A stretch of DNA of 64,000 nt from Massospora cicadina (lineage: Eukaryota; Entomophthoromycota; Entomophthoromycetes; Entomophthorales; Entomophthoraceae), in the NCBI GenBank assembly GCA_022478985.1, contig JAKSZP010009200.1, positions 248,001-312,000 of the forward strand, in the 5' to 3' direction. The notes beneath the pieces are model-generated. The model was not told where the DNA came from. It ran no database searches and saw only the letters and a list, made by a program, of their open reading frames with translations. Positions 10,945 to 21,343 of this stretch are shown here, piece after piece (positions within the stretch are counted from its first letter, which is position 1; each line of letters begins with the position of its first letter). The translations under genes and the position numbers were made by a program.

Positions 10945-11964
10945 ACCAACTAAAAAAGGTATTTATCACTTTTTATACTTTTTATTGATTATTTAATAAT
11001 TTTTAGTTCATTTATGGTGATTGTTTCATACATTTGTACATTTTTGAAGTTGGTTTTTTTCTTAATTTTTAATAACTCATTATTTAAATTAAATTAATTT
11101 TAAATCTCCCATTTTAGTCTTCTCTTCTGATTAAGCCCATGCCTTTCTGGGCTTTCCACTTGGACCTGATTCATCTAGAGTTGAAGCATAGCCTTTTCTT
11201 TAGCCATCTCTTTATGAAAACTTACATTTATAAATAATCAGCTATATAATTAACCTTATGTCTAGTTGAATTTTGCATTTGTAGGCTATGCACTAATTGT
11301 AAAGTTCTCTTTTATGTTCATAGACATAAAAAAGCTAAGATACAATATATTATTTTAATGTAAATTAAATTTTAGTTGAAAGTAAATATACTTTCTCATC
11401 ACTAAGTACTTCTTTAGTGCTTTCATAACTACATTAGTTCAAGCTACATATCAAATAATTAGATAACAATTTTATTATTAGTTATATAGGCTTTAAATAA
11501 ATTTTTTAATGCTATAGATATATCAACTAGTTAATTCACCTATAATTAATTATGTTTGAGCTTGGTCATAATTTACAACTTATACATTATAGGCATGTAA
11601 TTTTAAGTAATTTACAACTACTTTATTGCAACCAAAGCTCAAAAATAATATTATAAATTGGGATAGTCTATATGACGTTTCTCATCTTTAATTCTAAGCA
11701 TTTTGGTGACTGGGTGTATTATAGTTATGTACTATAACAATTAAACCCTAATATATCTTTATTTGATGAGTATATTCAATTGATTATTATAGCCTCTACT
11801 ATATAAAGTGCATTGTCTTTCCATATTTTTGTTTGTTAGTCCACAAGATCTGATAAGGCAAAAATAAATTTCTTTATGATATTTTGGGAAAGGTTCTATA
11901 TAAATTGCTTTATAAATTCTTAAGTGATAATCATAAACTATTACTGCATCAACTCTATGTGACA
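10945..11964 (+). other. AT-rich spacer
   Basis: About 1 kb of AT-rich DNA without an open frame longer than a few dozen codons and without similarity I can recognise to the elements here. Nothing else seen. Confidence 0.5.
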
Positions 11965-11972
11965 AAATTTAT

Positions 11973-12263
11973 CTAAATATATTTGAGGTGGGCCAACCTA
12001 GGCATGATACTGCACCAATGAAGGGAATCAAAGTAAATGGGAAAGGAGGATAAAACCTGGAAAACCTCCATGCATGGCATATGATGGGCCAAGAATTTCA
12101 TGGACTGCCTTTGCTATTTGCTATTTCAGTTCGTGGCGTTGGTGTGCAAAAACATAACAGTCATAATTGTTCCCTACCTAAAGTTCATCAACTCGGATCA
12201 AACTTGGGCAGGCAGTGGTAGAGGGTCCATATTCTACCACTGGGGTATCCTCTCCTATATGAT
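11973..12263 (-). mobile_element. SINE-like element with tRNA-derived head and LINE tail
   Basis: On the minus strand the head begins near 12256 with GGAGAGGATACCCCAGT, then GGTAGAATATGG. After the normal tRNA spacing (35 bases from the first G of GGTAGA) comes the B-box-like AAGTTTGATCCGAG. A 9-bp stem (12214-12222 with 12233-12241) sits in the anticodon-arm region. The 3' end on the minus strand reads CCTAGGTTGGCCCACCTCAAAT, the tail of the LINEs in this window. The unit is flanked by AAATTTAT at 11965-11972 and 12264-12271, an 8-bp target duplication. It would be transcribed by Pol III and moved by LINE machinery (family knowledge). It is not a working tRNA gene: the acceptor arms do not pair. 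Confidence 0.65.
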
Positions 12264-12271
12264 AAATTTAT

Positions 12272-12744
12272 GTTTGACTAATAATAGAATAGTATGAATT
12301 CTCACTTTTGATTGACTGAAAATTTAATTAAGCTTTATTGCCATAACTGTATATCATCTCATTGTTTGTAAACAGTTAAAAAGAAGCTGTATATAAATTT
12401 CACCCAATTTATGTACTTATAATTATAATACTAGAAATTTTGAAAAAGTATTTTTGAAGTTATGAATAACGTTTTATATAGTAATAATATTATCAAGTTA
12501 TATGTTTTTAAAATAAAAATAGATACCTAATAAAATACTATATAAAAATTTTTGTTTTAATTTAAATTTCTTTTGTATAAAGATCATACTAAGTCTACTA
12601 ATTAAATTAACTCAGTAATTTTTAGTAAACTACTTGATTATTTTGATTATGATAAAGTAGTACTATATAGATCTATTGTCACTATTTTATGGAAGTATGT
12701 TATCTTTTATAGTAATCATGAAATTTTCTACATATATTAAATTT
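12272..12744 (+). other. AT-rich spacer
   Basis: AT-rich, no open frame and no recognisable repeat. It ends where the minus-strand LINE tail of L1b begins. Confidence 0.5.
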
Positions 12745-13422
12745 TATTTGGGGAAGGCCAAACTTGGGTTGGACACTTCCAATAAGTAAACTAAACTTAA
12801 CGAAATGAACTCTAGCAAGATGAGGGCTCCCCATAGAAGCAGACGCTATCTCCTGTTGCAAGCGGGAATGCCAAGAGAAGGAAGGGGGCTACGCGTGTAG
12901 GAGCTTGCGCCACTATTGAGCACATGTGTAGTAAGGGGTCAGAAATGAAGAATTAAACCAGGAACTAGGATAAAACCACCCATCAGTGATGAGGTGGGAG
13001 GTACGCAAACATCAATGCTTGAAAGTGGTCCACAAGGTGTGACTGTAGCTGGCATACATCTTCCTAAAGGATGGGGGTAGAGCCTGAGATAGCATTCAAG
13101 ACAATCTTGTGGAAAGTTCACATACTGATTGCAACCACTAAAGCTCAGAGGGAAGGTGGTATAGGGGAAACTAAGGACAAGGCGAAGATGTCCTTAGACA
13201 GGCTGAAGGGTTGTGCCTGATCCTGGAGAAAGAGACGCTAAACCTCACGGCATATTGCTTCTGAGGGAGAGCACTCTTCCAGGTGGTGAACCAAAGTTCC
13301 ATACTGGCCACACATGATGCAAGATGAGTGCAAAAATTTAGAGCGCTTGGCTATATGGTATACCCAACTCAAGCAGCGTCACACATGGGAACAAATATGT
13401 GACTGCAGAAGAGGGTAATGGG
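12745..13422 (-). pseudogene. L1b LINE ORF2 C-terminus and 3' tail (part 1 of split copy)
   Basis: The minus strand encodes the end of a LINE ORF2. CIMCGQYGTLVHHLEECSPSEAICREV at about 13330-13240 matches CAVCGGRDPYITTWKNVPPTKAIWQEV of L1a, the RT-associated zinc-binding motif. It is followed by QPFSLSKDIFALSLVSPIPPSL, HLVDHFQALMFAYLPPH and DPLLHMCSIVAQAP, colinear with L1a. The 3' tail near 12790-12745 (GTGTCCAACCCAAGTTTGGCC then CCCAAATAAA) is a diverged LINE tail. At 13422 the reading continues, after a 12.5-kb insertion, at 25949. Several in-frame stops. Confidence 0.78.
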
Positions 13423-13834
13423 TGTCAGAATTAGAGAAATGACCAAATCAAAAATTTCATTTCTGGATTGGGCCATGCAGAATTGGCCGTCAAACCCAAC
13501 TAAGATAAACTAATTTCAGGATCCTCATCCCCTATTCCTGAGTCATGTGGGTCGCGTTTCCACCCATTTGGTCAGGTGGGCAACACAATTCATTGAGGAT
13601 GCCCATGAGGAGGTCATTCCAAAAGATTGGTAAAGATCCTGAACAGATGAGGCCCTGACAATCCCTCAGGCACCGAGTCCCAATGCACCCTATAAATATT
13701 GAAACCTTTTGACTTAATAAATTATTTGGTATTCTAACCCATTTTTCCATTTCCTTCTTGGCGCACTTTCTGAATTTCCAGATTTAAGCCAACTATGAAC
13801 CTCAGCGCCAGTATAAAGAACTGTAGCACTGACA
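13423..13834 (+). mobile_element. Gy3 5' LTR
   Basis: TGTCAGAATTAGAGAAATGACC at the left and GTAGCACTGACA at the right. It aligns with 19586-19685 plus 25633-25948, sharing CCATGCAGAAT, CTAATTTCAGGAT, TTTGGTCAGGTGGGCAACACAAT and GCACCCTATAAATATT. The CTATAAATATT near 13690 could be a TATA box for element transcription. Confidence 0.88.
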
Positions 13835-13838
13835 AAAG

Positions 13839-13857
13839 TGGTGCTCACTACAGGGGG
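13839..13857 (+). promoter_or_regulatory. Gy3 primer binding site
   Basis: TGGTGCTCACTACAGGGG follows the LTR end after a short spacer. The same word occurs at the PBS of Gy6, and a close variant (TGGTGCCGCTACAGGGG) at Gy4. It would pair with a tRNA 3' end of the form GAGCACCA. The tRNA identity is not decided here. Confidence 0.7.
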
Positions 13858-13939
13858 CTCTGAGATGTCCTAAGTGAAATTGTCTATCACAAAAAATGGA
13901 AAATACTAGTAGCACAGAAGACTAATCAACTGGTCAGTT

Positions 13940-14720
13940 GAGAAGCGTTACTTGATGGGTTAGTACCACATGATATGCAACGCCATTCTCGCAGCCTGAG
14001 AGGCTAGAATTTTGGGCCGCCTTCCAAATCTCACTGCCCTCCCTTGACGGGAGCCAATACCAACTTCAGTTCAAAAACCTTAATGATGTCGTCCAACAAC
14101 TGATAAACGGCATCTACTCCAGGTGCTCCTGTGAATCTTCTGTACCTTCTACAATGTGGGACCTCTATAACTCAGCTGCACTACTGGCAGGGAGCTTGCC
14201 CTAGGGCCTGAACGCTACCTTTGTAACTTTGTCCACCCAGCTTTTCATCACCTACTTCAGCTAGTTAGGTTACACCATCAGGAGGTCTCCCGGCAACTGG
14301 GACTCACCCAGAATTTACACTCATACATCATTGTCCTCTATGACGCTGCCTCCTCCTTTCTGCACAAACTGCAAAGCCATTATTGATAACCGGCGATTGA
14401 TCAATGAGATTTGGGATCAAATTGTAGTGTTAGACAGCAGAATTTCCGGTTACCTTGAGGATTAGCTGCGTCAAAGCGCTCAGTTACTTGAGTCAATTTG
14501 GAATCAGCATCTCCTCCAAGTTGAAGAACTGGTACAATCCCTGCAACAGCACTAATAAGAGCTGGCCTCTCATTACTACCCCTCCATGAGTGCAGGGTCA
14601 GAAGAACCTAGGGGGCCCAAAGGCTCTGAAGGGCGTCCAGGGCCAGCAGGACCAGAAGGATACTGCGGACCTCAAGGGCCTCCAGGCTCTTCAACATCTG
14701 GCGAGCCTAAAGACCCATGA
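13940..14720 (+). pseudogene. Gy3 N-terminal gag-like protein with collagen-like tract
   Basis: Degraded copy of the protein encoded by Gy6 at 45547-46395. ALGPERYLCNFVHPAFHHLLQLVRLHHQE near 14200-14290 parallels YVCKFAHPALVHMMHLLAIYHEE, and IVLYDAASSFLHKL near 14330 parallels NFIIQLYDQL. The C-terminal part at 14600-14720 is a Gly-X-Y tract, ending in a TGA at 14718. Many in-frame stops. The protein precedes the capsid region, so it is probably the N-terminal part of Gag or a separate structural protein; its role is unknown. Confidence 0.6.
14613..14693 (+). repeat. Collagen-like Gly-X-Y tract, nine triplets
   Basis: Uninterrupted codons read GPK GSE GRP GPA GPE GYC GPQ GPP GSS. Glycine is at every third residue and proline is frequent in X and Y, the hallmark of collagen-like triple helices. 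It lies at the C-terminal end of the Gy3 N-terminal gag-like frame, just before a stop. Confidence 0.8.
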
Positions 14721-15880
14721 TGAAGGGATGTGATAACAGTCCTGGCTGCATTAAGTGATCAATTCCAAGATGTGGCGCTGGGGTGCAAACTCTAATTGGA
14801 TGGAGTCCCCCTTGACCCCTAGAGTCTCTATTGAGGCATCGTCAGATGAAATTGATGACTTCAGTGCCTTTACTAAGTTTACAGATTCTTGTATCTCCCA
14901 GTATAAACAAACTTGTTGAGGGTTCAAAACCCATTTGATCACCTCGAAGGGCAGTTTTACCTCCAGAGCACTGAGATCCAACCCCTAAAGGAGCAGGTTG
15001 CAAATAAGGCGTCTGCTTCCACCCTCAGCTGAAATTGGGAATGCATCAAAGATGACTTAGAAGGCTTTCAGTAATGGCTGGATTATTGGGCTACCCAAGA
15101 CTATGTGGAAACTGAGATCTTAGAGCCAGTACCCATCCCTGGCGTTAACACCCTTTCCACTCCTATTGTAGCTAACTTTAGGCCTAGTTTTAAGGAAAGA
15201 TTCACCCCCAGATGGGAAAGTATCGCCTCCTTCCTGTACGCCTATATGATTTCCATTGAGGAAACCAATTGGCAGAAGGTGAAGCATATCCACTCCTTCC
15301 TGTACGCCTATATGATTTCCATTGAGGAAACCAATTGGCAGAAGGTGAAGCATATCCACTCCTTCCTAGATATGCACAGGCCAATTGGCAGAAGGTGAAG
15401 ATAATCCTAGACAGCACAGCCCATTTGAAGGAGTGTAACACCTGGTAACAAGTCCGTACAGCCTTGATCTAAGAGTTTGGCAGCAATCAAACCCTGGACA
15501 ACCAAAAGAAAGTGTTCATAGGCATCCAACTGAATAAATGGGAAAACCTCATGGAGTTTTCCAACCATTTTTATGCCCAAGCACAACCCTTGGTCATGAC
15601 GAATCGTATCATGCTGGATGACGCCATTACCACTGTCATTTCTGCCTTAGGATCCTATCCTGAGGTTCGAATGCATATGATCAGGCAAAAGAATGGGTTT
15701 ACCTGTATTTGGGATATCAAGGAAGTACTCAACGATATCCATGCCTCGACTCTACACTTTAAGGCTACGTCTACAGGCCCCTCTAACCGCCCTAGGGTCC
15801 ATGTGGTTAACCAGAAGAATCCATGAACTCGATGCACCTACTATAATGGTTTTAGACATTGTGCTCAGGTCTGCTGGAAA
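14721..15880 (+). pseudogene. Gy3 capsid/gag with degenerate CCHC knuckle
   Basis: Gag capsid-like region. VPIPGVNTLSTPIVANFRPSFKERFTPRWESIASFLYAY at 15135-15245 parallels APAIHTLTRNDHNLFKPTFKDKFIPGEGSIVSFLYVY of Gy6. The frame at 15512 (LMEFSNHFYAQAQPLVM, LDDAITTVISALGSYPEVRMHM) parallels the SVVAFAE and LDDTVAAVLTGVASHPPLAMHI parts of Gy6. The zinc knuckle at 15833-15874 reads CTYYNGFRHCAQVC; the second Cys is Tyr (TAT for TGT), with the other three ligands kept. Gag would form the particle and bind element RNA. It contains a 66-bp in-frame duplication. Confidence 0.72.
15228..15359 (+). repeat. Perfect 66-bp tandem duplication in Gy3 gag
   Basis: Two identical units, 15228-15293 and 15294-15359, encode SFLYAYMISIEETNWQKVKHIH twice in the same frame. 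A partial third start follows at 15360 (TCCTTCCTAGATATG), and CCAATTGGCAGAAGGTGAAG is repeated once more near 15381-15400. The identity contrasts with the decay around it. Confidence 0.95.
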
Positions 15881-16750
15881 TGACTTGACGAGGAGGCGGG
15901 AAAATGGCCATCAGCATGAAGGACGAGGCGCTTCATGCTGACACCCCTACCAAGCCTCAAGTACCCTCCTTGAATGAACCAAAAGCTGTCGTACCAAAGA
16001 AGGAGTTTCTGTATCTGATGAAAATAAAGAAGTTGATACTGCTTACTCTTCTTCTGATGATTCACCCATGTTCCTCACGTTACCACCCCAACTTTAAAGT
16101 CTGGTTACCCAAGTCATCATCTGGGTCCACAAGATTCAAGTCCTCGTCATAGTTGACAGTGACTCACCCATGAATGTCATATCTTTCAAGTTGATGAAAC
16201 GGGTCAAGATCGCTCCAGACTTGCCCCACTAAATGGAATATAGCACGTCCAGCCCACAGTGTACCCGATCTATAGGAGCTTATTCCTCTCTGCCATTAAG
16301 GTTTGGAAAGCTTGCTGTGAACACCCCCGCAGTCACACTAGACAACCCCAGTTATGACCTGCTACTAGGGACTCAGTTCTTTTAAGATTATTTGGCGGTG
16401 CTCCATTAAGATGGCAGCTTCCTCTCCCTACTAGCACATCATATTTCTCGGATCTTTGAAACTTCTTGTGACTCTAAGACAGAGGTCAAAGCCCAAGCCT
16501 GTCTACTGGAGAATGAGGATCAAATTAATTAGCTCTAGTATCATATCAGTGGCCACAAGTCCAACTACCTTCTCCTGATGTTGATGGACAGGAAGGCATG
16601 TCAATCTACTTACCCAGGCGACTACAGTACCCCGAAGTCCCAAGTCATTGCTGATACTAGGGTCTATGTCGACATTACTTGGGATACCTATTGAAATCTG
16701 AGGCCTAGGCAATCCCTCTCCTAAAGAAGTGCTGACCTGCCCTAGGATCT
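15881..16750 (+). pseudogene. Gy3 protease region
   Basis: Retropepsin-like sequence at about 16100-16450: VLVIVDSDSPMNVISFKLMKRVKIAPDLPH, then RSIGAYSSLPLRFGKLAVNTPAVTLDNPSYDLLLGTQFF. The active-site strand DTGSP reads DSDSP; the Asp is kept. The flap and the DNxxYDLLLGTQF strand are clear and match Gy6 (ALDNNAYDMLIGIQF). In-frame stops follow near 16383 and 16530. The stretch 16450-16750 is the linker to RT, broken in several frames. Confidence 0.7.
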
Positions 16751-17970
16751 TGGATCCAGCGTATGACTGATCTAAATCAGTGTTGCTAGCCAACCTTACT
16801 GACAAACCCAAAGTTGTATGTTTAAACAGTATTGCCTCTTATGTCCACCTTATACCAATAGTGGCTGTTGCCAATATTAAAAGATTTGAGTACTTGAGGG
16901 ATTTTTGCTTAGAGTTGCCACCCTCGGTTAGTCTGCATGACACTATATTGGGAAGGACCTCTCAGACGAGCAGCAACACAAGGTCCAGGAGTTGTTGGAG
17001 GAACACTTGGACTTATTATAATCCTTAACCTATTATTTTTGAAGAATGAGCGGAGTCCTCCACCACATGGAAATGGGGATTCTCCCCCATTTTGATTTTA
17101 CCCTTACCAAAAAAAGCAAGGTTGAAGAGGCCCAGGTGACAGTGGAACTTAAACAGCTACTTGACTCTGGGCTCATGGTGCCATTGCGTAGCCCTTGGGC
17201 TTCTCCTCTTCTACTGGTTTGAAAGAAAGATGGAAGGCACTGGGTGGTGATGGATTATTGATAACTTAACAAAAATCACTAAGAAGGAAAGTTATCCTCT
17301 GCCTAAATTAATGATTCTCTCCACCTGCTTGCCAGTTCCCAGTACTTTTTGACCATGGATCTTGCCAGTGGATATTGGAAGGTCAAGCTTTCACCCTAGG
17401 ACTGAGCCAAGTGCACTCTCATCACCAACGAGGGGCTATTTGAGCCCATTTGGATGACCCACGGCCTTTTTAACGCCCCGGCCACTTTTTTTAGTGTGCC
17501 ATGGACAGGATCCTTGGGGACTTGGAGCTCACATGCATCCTCATCTACCTGGATGACATTACCGTTTTCTCGCAGACCTTTAATGGACATGTTGAGCATC
17601 TCAGGGAAATCTTCAAATGGCTTAGGAAGGCCTCTGTCAAGCTCAAGCTTTCAAAGTGCTCCTTCTTCCAGTCTGAGCTAGAGTCTTTAGGGCACAAAGT
17701 CTCCAAGCGTGGCATCCGACCTATACCTAACAAAGTCAATGCCATAGAGAAGATGACACGCCGCCAAAGCCTAAGAGATATCCAAATTTTTCTTGGAATG
17801 CTGGGCTATTACCGTCAGTTTATCTCACAGTTTGCCAACCTAGCTAAGCCACTCTTCTACCTCCTACAGAAGAATGTACCGTTTGAGTGGCGATCTGAAC
17901 AGGAACAGGCTAATAACGCTTTACAAATGGCTCTATATTCTAAACCCATTCTAGTTCACCCTCACTTTGA
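16751..17970 (+). pseudogene. Gy3 reverse transcriptase
   Basis: Ty3-type RT. The N-terminal part (16780-17028) leads to KSKVEEAQVTVELKQLLDSGLMVPLRSPWASPLLLV, with a TGA at 17220-17222 where Arg or Lys of xKKDG is expected. MDY is followed by TGA TAA (17259-17264). Then MDLASGYWKVKL (palm A Asp) and FNAPATF follow. The long open frame from 17501 carries LIYLDDITVFSQTFNGHVEHL, so the YLDD catalytic pair is intact. It then reads LGHKVSKRGIRPIPNKVNAIEKM and the thumb LRDIQIFLGMLGYYRQFI. Two stops in the fingers alone would abolish activity. The stops look like C-to-T changes. Confidence 0.85.
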
Positions 17971-18622
17971 ACAACCTTTTTTATTGTTCATGGATGTGAG
18001 CAATGTTGCCGTAGGGGCTATCATGGCCCAAATGATGATAACCAGGTCGACTACCCCTGGCCTATTTTAGTAAGATGCTAAGTAAAGATGAGTGGAACTA
18101 CAGTGTCACCAAGAGGGAATGTCTAGCCACCTAATAGCCATCAAATATCTTCATCCTTACCTCTATGGTACCATTTTACTAATATTACAGACCATTCCTC
18201 ACTCCAGTGCTCCAACAAATGAAAGACCCAGATGGCCGGCTGGCCAGTGGGCTCTACGACTGCAAATCAAAGATTTCACCATCATCCATTGCACAGGCAT
18301 GATTTACCAGAATGCTGATGGTCTCTCTCAGATGCTGGTGCTAGCAGTCCTGACCCCAAAGGAAGATTGGACATATGACCAGATAGGAATTCCCGAGCAA
18401 TGGGAATTGGAAACTACTGAGGTTCAGGCCAAACTCCGCAGAATGACTCAAGACATGCAAATCAAGGATAAGTTACTCTATAAGAAGATCAACAAGAAAT
18501 GGCTCCCTTATATCAGTCTCTCCTCTCAAACTGATGTCATCCTGGAGGGCCATTCAACTGTGGTACACAGGGAAGTTAAGAAGACTCACAAATGGATGAA
18601 GTTACGATGCTACTGGGACTGA
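17971..18622 (+). pseudogene. Gy3 RNase H and connection to integrase
   Basis: FLLFMDVSNVAVGAIMAQ at about 17980-18030 holds the first catalytic Asp. After a frameshift near 18060, YSVTKRECLA (18100-18125) gives the Glu helix. The frame from 18092 then carries WALRLQIKDFTIIHCTGMIYQNADGLSQM, the C-terminal RNase H strand with Asp of NADGLS. The rest (QMTQDMQIKDKLLYKKINKKWLPYI) is the tether before the integrase zinc domain. Confidence 0.78.
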
Positions 18623-19576
18623 ATGTTAGAAACCATCCAAGAGGTATTGGAGGCTTGTATGACTGCCAAGCAAACAATTGAGCCAAACCTCAATTTCAAC
18701 GCTCAGTCGTTGCCCCAACTAGGCCCTTCAATGACGTTAGCATTGACTTGGTGGGTCCCTTCCCACAGGATTGCATGGCCACAAGTATAATATCTTAGCG
18801 GTTGACCACTTAATTAAGTGGGTTGAGGCGATTTCAGTTCCCACTGCCACTGCCAATGCCACTATTCTTTTCCTTGTTCGTTTCCATTTTCACCCAGCAC
18901 TAGTGCCCCAGACCTTACTTTTGGACAATGGATTGAACTTCACCTCTCAGGTAGTACAAGAACTAACTTTGTTATTTAGCACTACCCAGAGTTTCGCTTC
19001 CCCTTAACACCCATCTACAAATGGGACAGTAGAACGTGCTAAAGGAACTCTTATTTCAATCCTATGAAGGCTAGCCGCCCTGGATCCTGCCCATTGGAAC
19101 CTTTATCTACCCAGCGCCTTGCTTGCCTACAAGGTGAGCTATCACAGAGTCATCAAGATGTACCCATTCAAAGCCCTATATGGGCGAGGACCTCAGCTAC
19201 CAAGTAGCATCCAGCCACTTCTCGAAGCCTCAACACCTGAGAACTCCAAATTAACTATGAGGGCCTTAGCTGATAAAATTGTCTAGCTTCAAGCCCAAGT
19301 CACTCAAGGCATTATTACACCTCTGGAAGAGAGACATCCCGATTTAATCTCAGACAACCCTCCTTACCAATTTTCAATTAAGTGACTTCATTCTCTTTTC
19401 TCACCATTGACCTGAAGGCTGACAAAATAAAGCTAAACGTACTTTGGTATGGACCCTATAAATTCATTCATAGGGTAAAGTCCAAGTACTCTATTGCCAA
19501 CATCAACCAAGGGAACATAGTAAAATGGGTGCATAGTCAAGTCCTGCCACCATATCCCCCTCTGACAGGATCTTGA
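18623..19576 (+). pseudogene. Gy3 integrase
   Basis: The zinc-domain tail near 18640-18700 (EACMTAKQTIEPN) is degraded. The core starts at FNDVSIDLVGPFPQ (first Asp) near 18730, then YNILAVDHLIKWVEAI, LLLDNGLNFTSQVVQEL (second Asp) near 18925 and NGTVERAKGTLISIL (Glu) near 19025. All three catalytic residues are therefore still encoded, but in different frames. SYHRVIKMYPFKALYGRGPQLP is the conserved TPF/LLYG box. The final frame 19382-19576 (NVLWYGPYKFIHRVKSKYSIANI) is the GPY/F module. It ends at a purine tract (TTGAGGTGGG) before the 3' LTR. No chromodomain. Confidence 0.82.
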
Positions 19577-19585
19577 GGTGGGCTT

Positions 19586-19685
19586 TGTCAGAATTTGAGA
19601 AAACAACTGAATCAAATTACCCACTTCTGGATTAATCCATGCAGAATAGGTCGTAAACTCAACCAAGCTAAACTAATTTCAGGAT
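19586..19685 (+). mobile_element. Gy3 3' LTR, left part
   Basis: TGTCAGAATTTGAGAAAACAAC to CTAATTTCAGGAT matches the first 100 bases of the Gy3 5' LTR. It is cut off by the 5' LTR of Gy4 at 19686 and resumes at 25633. Confidence 0.9.
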
Positions 19686-20220
19686 TGTTGCGATTCCAAT
19701 ATGACTGGATGATAAGCCTGAGGTCATCATTGCAAAATAAGTGGAATCCGTTGGAATCAAACTGCTTAAGGTCATCATGGCAAAATGAATGGAATCCGTT
19801 GCTATAGAACTAGTAATGTTAATTTAAGGGCCTCAAAATGAAGCAATATTGAGTTACTGGGAACTGGATGAATTGGGTGATTGGGAATTGACAAATGAAT
19901 AGTTAGTGGAACCAATGAGATATGGCGAAGTGAATTACTAAGCCATGAAAGCAATACCTTCTGAAATCGTACAATACAAGTGGGATGAGACAATTGAGAA
20001 GGTTAAGTTGTTAATTAGGTTAAAGTAGCGGAATTAGAAGAAGCCTTGATATTAAATATTAAATAAAGAAGTAGCTGGAGCTAGTGCTCCAGATTTATTT
20101 ATGAAATTTTATTTTGTGTTCTGAGAGCAACGATCTTGATATTGTTGTCTACTTGCTCATTGGGTTGAACCCTGTGCAAATCCGGCGACGTATCTCTTGG
20201 ATATCGCCAATTTTATAACA
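19686..20220 (+). mobile_element. Gy4 5' LTR
   Basis: From TGTTGCGATTCC to TTTTATAACA; colinear with 25096-25632. An internal direct duplication of about 60 bases occurs near 19710-19810 (AGGTCATCATGGCAAAATGAATGGAATCCGTTG type units) and is present in both LTRs. AATAAAGAAGTAGC near 20060 may be near the poly(A) signal. Confidence 0.93.
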
Positions 20221-20240
20221 GTGGTGCCGCTACAGGGGCC
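20221..20240 (+). promoter_or_regulatory. Gy4 primer binding site
   Basis: GTGGTGCCGCTACAGGGGCC directly follows the LTR end. It is a variant of the PBS word of Gy3 and Gy6. Confidence 0.72.
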
Positions 20241-20286
20241 CATTGTTCAATCACATAGAACAAGAAGCGTTCCTCAGTAGCTAGTC

Positions 20287-21340
20287 ATGTCATATCCGGC
20301 TTACTTCACTAAGGAATCATCTCAACATACTACAACTGTTGACTACGCAGAACTCAAACTGGACTTAGACGCTGTGCTCAACTGGAAAAAGGAATTTCTG
20401 CAAGAGTGTTGTATTAATAAGCTGCCTCCATTTGACCGCTATGGGAACATCCATGGGTTTTTTAAACGTTTTGTGTTTGCAGTAGAAGGGGTATCAGATC
20501 AGCGTAAAGCAAAATTACTAATGTCCATTTTGGATGTTGGAATTGCCGACCAAGTTACTTGCTATCTTCTGAGCAGTTCTGTTACCTATAATAAATTGAA
20601 GGATACTGTGCTGTGGCTGTTTGGAGCAACTTCAAAAGTGGTGCTACAAAAGGCTGAGTTTATCACCATTGGGTTTCAGCCTAAAGAGACTCTCACTGCA
20701 TTTTCTGATCAATTTTCAGTGGAAGCCCTTTGTGTTGATTGGGGCAGGGCTTTTAACTTAATGTGACATAAGCATAGCATAGACCTCTGCTGTAAAGCCA
20801 TACCAAGAGCTCTTTAATACATTGGCTTCATATTTAGAGGTTGACGTCTCCTTGCTCAAATTTGTTCAAATTCTACGCCGTCTATCTGCTAATTTCCCTC
20901 CACCCAATATAGAATGGAAATTAGCACCTCAGCTGCTAGCCTTTTTTATCCGGAGGAATCATCCTTCCTTGTTCAGCAAACAGTTGGCATCCCTGGCCTT
21001 ATCAGCAATACAAGCCCTGCTTCCAGACCAACCCTTGGGGTGGCTCCTTTTACCGCAATCAAGTTCACAGGTCTTTTAGGGGCATCTGCTTTTCATGTGG
21101 TCGCTTGGGGCACCTTGATAGAAGTTGTTGCAAACAGCTGGTTCAGTACCTTCCACAGGAGCAGTATCAGCAGGGAAAACTCAGAATGGAGTAGAAATGG
21201 GACTCTCTATTTCCGCTATTTTGGACCAAAACGTCCCACCGGAACCTATTCATGTACCTTCAGTGGAAGTTCTTCAGTATGATGACGCCTTCTTATATCA
21301 GCGACCAGTTGGAGGGGTGAATGTGCTGACATGAACGCAA
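20287..21340 (+). pseudogene. Gy4 Gag with intact CCHC knuckle codons
   Basis: The 159-residue frame from 20287 (MSYPAYFTKESSQHTTTVDYAELKLD) holds the capsid-like KLPPFDRYGNIHGFFKRFVFAVEG and KAKLLMSILDVGIADQVTCYLL. The next frame (20822 onward) ends in a zinc knuckle at 21087-21128, CFSCGRLGHLDRSC, with all four ligands of CX2CX4HX4C. The frame after 21125 (SVEVLQYDDAFLYQRPVGGVNVLT) is a Gag-Pro linker. Gag packages element RNA in particles. A stop after 20766 and frameshifts break it. The start ATG at 20287 lies 47 bases beyond the PBS. Confidence 0.82.
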
Positions 21341-21343
21341 TTC

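Noticed and set aside
12180..12256. Functional tRNA gene
   Set aside because: A and B boxes have tRNA spacing, but the acceptor and T arms do not pair, and the unit continues into a LINE tail with target duplications; it is a SINE head.
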